DNA of 6,880 nucleotides from the NCBI GenBank assembly GCA_017999075.1, contig JAGOBX010000191.1, positions 1-6,880 on the forward strand, given 5' to 3'. Of the stretch, positions 1 through 6,400 are shown piece by piece. A program made the position numbers and the translations under genes. Below the pieces are notes generated by a model. The model searched no databases and was not told the DNA's origin. It saw only the letters and a list, made by a program, of their open reading frames with translations. This DNA is from Candidatus Babelota bacterium. Its GTDB lineage: Bacteria > JAGOBX01. Numbering within the stretch: position 1 is the stretch's first letter; each line of letters begins with the position of its first letter.

Positions 1-672
1 TTATGCGTATGCATTCTTGGCATTATTACTGAACGACTTTTTATAAGACCGGCATTAAATTCTTCTCTTATTTCAATAATAATAATAACTATAGGAATTT
101 CAATAGTCTATCAGTCTGCTGCTATGCTGATATGGGGAAAAGACGCGCTTATACTTCAACCATTTTCAGAAACGGAATTTATTGAATTATCCGAAGAAAC
201 TATACTTAACGTTCAAAATATATGGATTCTCGGAATAACAATTTTTTTTATGATAATACTTCATTTATTTTTTGAAAAAACGATTACCGGAAAAGCATTC
301 ACCGCATGTTCTTCAAATCCTGCTGCTGCTGCTCTTGTGGGGATCGACAGAAATAAAATGGTATTGTTGTCTTTTGCTATAAGCGCAGGATTAAGCGGAA
401 TAGCAGGAGCAGTTTTATGTCCACTCACGAACGCAAGTTATGGAATGGGAGTATCATTCGGTTTAAAAGGGTTTTGTGCAGCTATAGTTGGAGGACTGGG
501 AAACAATATTGGAGCTATACTTGGTGGGTTCATGTTAGGTATTATACAGGAGATGGGGGCAGGCTTTATATCTTCAGGATATAAAGACGCTATATCGTTT
601 TCTATATTAATAATATTCCTGATATTTAAACCTTCCGGAATCCTTGGAAGCAAATGGAAAAAAAGAGTATAA
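1..672 (+). CDS. livH: LivH-type branched-chain amino acid ABC transporter permease, 5'-truncated
   Basis: Inner-membrane permease subunit that pairs with LivM to form the translocation path for branched-chain amino acids. The frame is open from base 1 (it reads ERLFIRPALN in visible residues 11-20), so the gene starts left of the window; the ATG at 124 is an internal Met. The 223 visible residues lack roughly 70-80 N-terminal residues compared with the usual ~290-300 for the family. Family marks, in visible numbering: hydrophobic segments near 24-37, 74-91, 121-140 and 197-210; the cytoplasmic ATPase-contact loop GKAFTACSSNPAAAALVGID at 97-116; KGFCAAIVGGLGNNIGAILG at 156-175; and the terminal KPSGILG at 210-216. 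It is followed 79 bp later by livM in the same orientation. Subunit identity (H rather than M) follows from these motifs and from gene order. Substrate (Leu/Ile/Val versus amides or urea) is inferred from the family only. Confidence 0.93.
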   Translation, partial: LCVCILGIITERLFIRPALNSSLISIIIITIGISIVYQSAAMLIWGKDALILQPFSETEFIELSEETILNVQNIWILGITIFFMIILHLFFEKTITGKAFTACSSNPAAAALVGIDRNKMVLLSFAISAGLSGIAGAVLCPLTNASYGMGVSFGLKGFCAAIVGGLGNNIGAILGGFMLGIIQEMGAGFISSGYKDAISFSILIIFLIFKPSGILGSKWKKRV

Positions 673-751
673 ACGATATAAGATTAAAAAATCAAAATAT
701 TATTAACATTAATTTGAAATCTAAACAAATTTAAACAAAGATTTTCAGACA

Positions 752-1747
752 ATGAGTTTACGTAAAGAAAAAAAAGGGCTGTTTTTATTTTTTATAATAA
801 TTATTATTCTGCCATTCATTTTAAATAAATTCCAGGCCGGAGGATATTATCTCGGAGTTCTTGTGCCTATCGGATTATTTTCATTGGCAGCTATAGGGCT
901 CAATCTTCTCATAGGATTTGCAGGTCAAATATCTCTCGGCCATGCAGGATTTATGAGCGCAGGAGCATACAGTTCAGTTTATATATGCAGTAAACTCGGT
1001 TACTCCGCTGTTTACGGACTAATTTTATCTATTATTGTAAACGGTATTTTAGCTTATATTATTTCAAAACCTATTCTAAAACTCAAAGGTCATTACCTCG
1101 CAATGGCAACACTCGGAATCGGTATAATAATTCATATAATATTCCGTGAACTCATGTATTTCGGCGGTGGAGAAGGAATATCTGTTCCCGAACTTAAAAT
1201 AGGTTCTTTTAATTTCAATGATTACAAAATCAAAGAAATTTCTTATTTTTATTTGTCATGGAGTATGACTTTTTTTTCTCTTTTATTATCAATAAATTTT
1301 ATAAATTCAAAATCAGGCAGAGCTTTAAAAGCTATTCATTTAAATGAAATCGCAGCAAATGCCCTTGGAATAAATGTTGCATCATACAAAACCTTCATTT
1401 TTGTATACAGCGCTATTTTAGCTGGAATAGCAGGCAGTTTAATAGCTCATTATAATGCTTATATTCTGCCGTCAACATTTGATTTGCATACTTCAATAAA
1501 ACTTGTAAGTATGGTTATACTCGGCGGTGTCATGAATATATGGGGTGCAATTCTCGGTGCATTTATAATAATGATTCTTCCTGAACTTCTTGGAAAATTT
1601 GATGAGTATGAAGGTCTTATTTACGGAGGAATTATAATTTTAACAATGATATTTTTCCCTGAAGGTTTAATTTTTCTTATAAAGAAATGTGTAAAACATA
1701 TCATTTTTTTTAAAAATAAATTTTTAAAAACTAAATCAGGTTTATGA
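752..1747 (+). CDS. livM: LivM-type branched-chain amino acid ABC transporter permease
   Basis: Second inner-membrane permease of the Liv system, 331 residues, a normal length for the shorter LivM proteins. Visible marks: a Lys/Arg-rich start, then a hydrophobic helix (9-24); the family signature NLLIGFAGQISLGHAGF at 51-67 running into GAY; LKGHYLAMATLG at 111-122; the ATPase-contact loop GRALKAIHLNEIAANALGIN at 189-208; GGVMNIWGAILGA at 258-270; and FFPEGL at 301-306. There are about eight hydrophobic stretches and a basic C-terminal tail. ATG 752 is the first start after an in-frame TAA at 722-724. No clear Shine-Dalgarno precedes it (only AAAG about 12 nt upstream), so translation may depend on an unstructured AT-rich leader or on readthrough from livH. 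The TGA stop overlaps the livG ATG (ATGA at 1744-1747). The 79-bp gap to livH shows no convincing promoter or terminator. Confidence 0.94.
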   Translation: MSLRKEKKGLFLFFIIIIILPFILNKFQAGGYYLGVLVPIGLFSLAAIGLNLLIGFAGQISLGHAGFMSAGAYSSVYICSKLGYSAVYGLILSIIVNGILAYIISKPILKLKGHYLAMATLGIGIIIHIIFRELMYFGGGEGISVPELKIGSFNFNDYKIKEISYFYLSWSMTFFSLLLSINFINSKSGRALKAIHLNEIAANALGINVASYKTFIFVYSAILAGIAGSLIAHYNAYILPSTFDLHTSIKLVSMVILGGVMNIWGAILGAFIIMILPELLGKFDEYEGLIYGGIIILTMIFFPEGLIFLIKKCVKHIIFFKNKFLKTKSGL

Positions 1748-2511
1748 ACATATTATCAATTTCAAATTTAAATAAATCATTCGGTGGAATAAATGCAGTA
1801 AAACAATTATCGTTAACTGTAGAATCAAATACTATTACTGCACTAATAGGTCCAAATGGTGCAGGTAAAACAACTGTATTTAATTTAATATCGCGCATAA
1901 TAGAACCTGATTCAGGACAAATACAATATAAATCTGCTGACCTTTTAAAATTAAAACCATATCAGCTTATAAATGAAGGCATTTCACGCACTTTTCAAAA
2001 TGTTGTGTTATTTGAAAATATGTCGCTTCTTGAAAACATTATGACAGGCGGGCACATAAAATGCAGTCATGGTATAACAAAATATTTATTTTCATTTTCA
2101 TTAAGTTCAAAAGAAGACAGAATACTTAGTGAAAAATCAAAATATTACCTTGAGTTTGTCGGATTAAAAGATAAAATTAATTCCTCTATAAATGAACTTG
2201 CTTTTGGACAGCAAAGACTTGCTGAAATATCAAGGGTCCTTGTCAGTGAACCTGAATTTATGCTTCTTGACGAACCAGCTGCAGGATTAAACCCGAAAGA
2301 AACAGAACAACTAGGCGAACTTCTGATAAACATAAAAAAAATGAACAAAACTATTCTGATTGTAGAACATGATATGAATTTAGTTATGAACATCTCAGAC
2401 AAAATTGTTGTAATGAATTTCGGAGGATTTCTTGCAGAAGGCAAACCATCGGATATTTTACATAATAAAGACGTAATATCCGCTTATCTCGGAGATGAAG
2501 AATTATGTTGA
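1744..2511 (+). CDS. livG: LivG-type branched-chain amino acid ABC transporter ATP-binding protein
   Basis: Cytoplasmic ATPase that powers the LivH/LivM channel together with LivF. It has 255 residues, the usual LivG length. ABC motifs in order: Walker A GPNGAGKTT at 36-44; Q-loop Gln85 in RTFQN; signature LAFGQQ at 152-157 (the LivG-type LSYGQQ variant, not LSGGQ); Walker B FMLLDE at 172-177 with catalytic Glu177; D-loop AAGLNP at 179-184; and switch His209 in VEHD. The C-terminus ends with ISAYLG near 245-250, the short tail typical of the branched-chain amino acid ATPase C-terminal extension. All catalytic residues are present, so the protein should be active. The start is set by the ATGA overlap with livM. 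An AGG at 1738-1740 lies only 3 nt from the ATG, so coupling to livM termination is likely. Its stop overlaps livF by 7 bp. Confidence 0.95.
   Translation: MNILSISNLNKSFGGINAVKQLSLTVESNTITALIGPNGAGKTTVFNLISRIIEPDSGQIQYKSADLLKLKPYQLINEGISRTFQNVVLFENMSLLENIMTGGHIKCSHGITKYLFSFSLSSKEDRILSEKSKYYLEFVGLKDKINSSINELAFGQQRLAEISRVLVSEPEFMLLDEPAAGLNPKETEQLGELLINIKKMNKTILIVEHDMNLVMNISDKIVVMNFGGFLAEGKPSDILHNKDVISAYLGDEELC
2491..2507 (+). promoter_or_regulatory. livF ribosome binding site inside the end of livG
   Basis: GGAG at 2491-2494, with GAAG at 2497-2500, precedes the livF ATG at 2505-2507. This is the best Shine-Dalgarno-like sequence seen in front of any liv gene here. It lies inside the livG reading frame, so ribosomes finishing livG at 2511 are well placed to restart at livF. 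This supports ATG 2505 as the start. Confidence 0.6.
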
Positions 2512-3242
2512 CAGTAAAAAATCTGAATTCATTTTACAGTAATCTATGCGTTTTGACAAATGTGTCCATTCATATAAATAAAGGAGAAATAGTCACTATA
2601 CTCGGAGCAAACGGAGCTGGCAAAACAACTTTGCTTAATTCTGTTATGAATGTAATAAAAAACAAGACCGGCGAAATTATTTTTAATGAAAAAAATATTC
2701 TGAATTCAGATACTTGCGCAATAGTAAAATCAGGTATAACTCTCGTTCCAGAAGGCAGACAGGCATTTAATAATCTCCCTGTAATAGATAATTTAATTCT
2801 CGGTTCTTACATGAGATACGGTTTTAAAACAGCAAAACAAATAAAATCAGATTTGACTTATATTTTTAAATTATTTCCTGTTCTTGAATCAAGAAAAAAA
2901 GAATATGCCGGTTTTTTATCAGGAGGCGAACAGCAAATGCTCGCCATAGGGCGGGCATTAATGTCAAAACCTGCAGTTCTTCTTCTGGATGAACCTTCAA
3001 TAGGACTTGCCCCAAAAATAACTTTACAGATATTCGGAATAATTAAACAGCTTGCTTCAGATGGAATTACTATTCTGATTGTCGAACAAAACGCTAATCT
3101 TGCTTTAAAATTTGCTGACAGAGGTTATATACTTGAAAACGGCAGAATAATTCTGCAGGGATATTCTGAAGATCTACGCGGTAACAACGAAGTTCAGAGA
3201 GCTTATCTCGGAGCTGACAAAACATCAAAATGGGATAGATAG
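2505..3242 (+). CDS. livF: LivF-type branched-chain amino acid ABC transporter ATP-binding protein
   Basis: Second cytoplasmic ATPase of the Liv transporter, 245 residues; the family is usually around 235-240. Motifs: Walker A GANGAGKTT at 34-42; VPEGRQAF at 81-88, where the Q-loop Gln is replaced by Glu83; signature LSGGEQQ at 138-144; Walker B LLLDE at 159-163; D-loop SIGLAP at 165-170; and VEQN at 193-196, where the switch His is replaced by Gln195. Both substitutions are normal in LivF and separate it from LivG, so they are not defects. GYILENGRIILQG at 207-219 and the end AYLG are also typical. The first ATG overlaps the livG stop by 7 bp, with GGAG 10 nt upstream. This is the last liv gene; the next gene is convergent. 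Confidence 0.95.
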   Translation: MLTVKNLNSFYSNLCVLTNVSIHINKGEIVTILGANGAGKTTLLNSVMNVIKNKTGEIIFNEKNILNSDTCAIVKSGITLVPEGRQAFNNLPVIDNLILGSYMRYGFKTAKQIKSDLTYIFKLFPVLESRKKEYAGFLSGGEQQMLAIGRALMSKPAVLLLDEPSIGLAPKITLQIFGIIKQLASDGITILIVEQNANLALKFADRGYILENGRIILQGYSEDLRGNNEVQRAYLGADKTSKWDR

Positions 3243-3321
3243 ATACTCCAAAAACTTTTAAAATGGCGCCCCTTAAAAAATTATAAAAATCACCTGATTT
3301 TAAATTAAAAATTACCAATTT

Positions 3322-3362
3322 GTTTTAATTTCATGTTTTTAAACATACAAAACCTTTTTTTT
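3322..3362 (+). terminator. possible weak intrinsic terminator of the liv operon
   Basis: An outer 5-bp stem GTTTT (3322-3326)/AAAAC (3349-3353) encloses an inner stem ATGTT (3333-3337)/AACAT (3342-3346) with loop TTTA. A run of eight T follows at 3355-3362. It sits 80-120 bp past the livF stop in a convergent gap, where a terminator is expected. The stems are short and almost all A/T, so stability is doubtful. It would work only in the + direction, because no matching U-run follows the structure when read from the - strand gene. No better candidate was found between 3243 and 3429. Confidence 0.3.
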
Positions 3363-3429
3363 GATATTATGAAATAAATATCCGGGTTAAAATGCATACC
3401 TGTCTGTAATATTCCGGGAAATCAAAATC

Positions 3430-6400
3430 TTATAGTTCATTAATAAAATGAGTATTTCCTTCTACTATCGCATTTTTTTTCCCTATTTTTACAATACCAT
3501 CTTTAGGATCAATATACAAAAATCTATCCGAAGGAAACGGATTTAACTTTGTGTCAAAACTCCAAATTATTTCGCCTGATTTGTTATATAAAACTAATTT
3601 TCCGTCCGCAGTAAGCGTTAATTTATGTCCTTTCATTTTTTCCTGCGGAAGTTTAACTTCTTTTATAGAAATATATTTCGGACATTGCGCGAGCAGATTT
3701 AGTTTACTATATTTATCTGCTTCTGCATTGCTATCTTTCTGAGCTTGATTCATTTTAAATATAATACTAATAGAAGCCAAATAATCTCCCTGCATTGCAT
3801 TGAACATATCATTTGCTAATGATATCGCCTCGACCCAATTATCCATAGATTTCGCGTCAAATCCCTTGGCTGCTATCGAATTATTTCCAGTTGGCGCAAA
3901 TTCGGGAATATCATTATACTGCAAATCATTGATAATTGCGTAACGAACCTTATTTGGATTTATCTTTGAGAACAGCGCAGCATCATGCGAACTCCAGATA
4001 ATTCTGTTTTCGTGGTCACTCCATTTAAGTTTTTCTTTAACTGATGCAGTATTATCCATATTGCTGATATACCGCGCCAAAATTCCATTATCCAAAAATA
4101 TTATCCGATTTTTTTCCGCGTCTGTTTTAGAACGCAACACTCCTGGTTTGCCTGTCCAATCCAATTCTACAAACTGTTTACCGTTGTCTAATATTATTTC
4201 ATCACCAGCTTCAAACCACATAATATTCCGGTTTTTATCGTATTTTGAAACGAAATATTCTTCAAATGCAGCTTTACTTACCGCTGATTTGCGTTCCAAT
4301 AAATTCACTATTCCATCGTTAGTATTAATCACAAAATTATAACTGCCGTCAAATCGCATAGCAGTAGCGTTATTATAACTCTGAATAATTTTACCGTTTT
4401 TATCAATGAATTTCAATAAACCGTCTTCTTCAAAAACTACAGAATTACAGCCGTAAAACAAATCGTATGTTTCATCAAACCCTTCTTCTTTTGCAGTCAT
4501 AATTTTTTTCATAGAAATTCTGAACACATTCGTATCTGCCGGTATATATGCCGTAACATTAAAATCAATGAACGGTTTGGCGATTCCTGTTTTTATCGCA
4601 TCAACATACGTTGGATAGGTCATTTGCGCGATTTTCTCGCCGCCTGCTTTCATTATTCTACCGCGTTTGAAAATATATCTGCGTTCAGCTTCGTCTTTTT
4701 CTTTTGCTTCTGCAGCAGCCTGTTCCTCCAATTTTTTTTCTGCTTCAAGGACGCTGATTTTAAAAACAGATGCTAACGGAGAATTCACAGAATCCAGAAC
4801 GCTGTCAATTATCAAATCTCCATCGCCGGTTAAAATCAGCATTTTATTTTTTGATTGATTCTTAATGCCGGATTCCCAGACTTTTGAATTATTTTTATCT
4901 AATAAAACGAGATTTCCGTCTTCCTGAAAAACACATTTTGAACCAACCCCTTTATCTTTAGTTGTGAACAATAATTCCTCGCTATTAGTTTTAGTATCTT
5001 TTCTGACTAATTCAAGTTCGCATTTATCATTCAATCCAAAAGTATAAACAAATGAAGAACTAATTATCCTGTCTTTGCGACTCATATATTCGCCTTTTGC
5101 AAATGTCATTTTTTCATAAATATAATGTTTCTGTCCCTGTTTAAACTGCGTTTTCCACGCTTCGTCCGCAAGCTGGTTATCAGTTGCCGCTTCAATTCCT
5201 TCAGCTGTCATAATCTTCAAAACATACTCATTACCGGATTTTGCGACTATTGCATATGCATTTTTATTCTTATCATCTCCGCCTGTCTGCGAAGTCCATA
5301 ATTCGTTTCCGGTATTGCTCATAACCCTTAAATTTCCTAATGAATCCATATAACAGCTTTCTGCATTTTCAGCTGACATCAGCTGTTTATGAACCTGTGG
5401 AAATTTTCCAGCGTCATCAGTAATATAAATACTCAAACTTCCAATGCCTGTTGTTTTATTACTGCTTGCCGGGATAAATTCAAGATACACTTTTTTATCG
5501 CCGTAACAATAGATTTTATCGCCTTTTTCAAGCATTTTTCCCGGTTCAAGCCGCGTTTTTAAATCAGCCCATTCCTTTTCATAATTATATGTTTGATAAT
5601 TTAAATTATTATTTTGCGATGTTACAATATCACAAACCGGCTTTTTAGATTTATCATAAATTTCAACGCCTTTATCAGTGACAGTTATGTAATCGCCTTT
5701 ACCATCTGTGTTTGAAGTCCAGCGCATTGTTCCGTTCCATGTAAAAATCTGAAAACTTCCGTCAATCAATTCAGCATACGCGCATTCATTTGATTTCAGA
5801 TTATTGGCATGCCATAATTCTTTGCAGCTTTTATCGAATAAAAACAGATTCCCGTCCTTGAAAATCAGATAAGTTCCATTTTGGGAAACCACTTTATCAT
5901 TTTTATTCAAGCGTCTGCCGTTTGATATCGTTCCGCTCATCTGTTCAGCATATTTAACATCAAACGCTGCAAATTTTTCATGATTAAGAATTTGAGATTC
6001 TTCTATTCCGGCATTCTTTACAGATTCTATCATAGCGCGCGCTTTATCGAGTTTTTCTTTGTCCGCAGTTGACGCATTCTTAACTTCTGGAAAAGCTTTT
6101 ATCGCGTCATTTGCAGCCGTCAACAATGAACTCCATTCTTTAATCTTAGTTTCAATATTAACAAATTTTGTCAAATTGGTAATCCTGCTTTCAGCAATTT
6201 TTTTATTGATTAATTCATTAATATTTTGTCTTATTTTGCTGACTGATTCTTTCATAAGAATACTTGAACTCGAACTGGGATCATACTTGTAATTTATTTT
6301 GTTTTGCAGATCCGATAATTTAAATTTCTCGGCTTCAGGTAAAATTTGGATATTATTAATAACCATACTAATGGCATTTTCTACGCGTTGCGCTTCAGCC

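Noticed and set aside
75-89. ATA trinucleotide repeat near the start of the window
   Set aside because: It encodes a run of Ile in a membrane helix of LivH; it is short and would not shift the frame.
714-742. TTGAAA at 714-719 as a -35 box for a livM promoter
   Set aside because: At the right spacing the -10 position reads AAAGAT, a poor match, and such hexamers occur by chance in AT-rich DNA.
768-775. A8 run at codons 6-8 of livM (also A8 at 2334-2341 in livG, T8 near 1270 in livM) as phase-variation tracts
   Set aside because: Runs of this length are expected in such AT-rich DNA, all frames are intact, and transporters of this type are not typical phase-variable genes.
2505-3242. LivF Gln195 in place of the switch His, and Glu83 in place of the Q-loop Gln, as signs of an inactive ATPase
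   Set aside because: VEQN and VPEGR are the normal forms in LivF proteins.
3256-3278. TTTTAA/TTAAAA inverted repeat around GGCGCC just after livF
   Set aside because: Six A/T pairs, an 11-nt loop and no following T run; not a credible terminator.
438-3318. - strand open frames opposite livH, livG and livF
   Set aside because: They lie antisense to clearly conserved transporter genes and show no protein family features of their own.
3377-3418. Near-direct repeat AATATCCGGG (3377-3386) and AATATTCCGGG (3408-3418) in the convergent gap
   Set aside because: Only two imperfect copies; pairing through the CCGG cores gives a 4-6 bp stem with a long loop. Not enough for an operator, attachment site or terminator.
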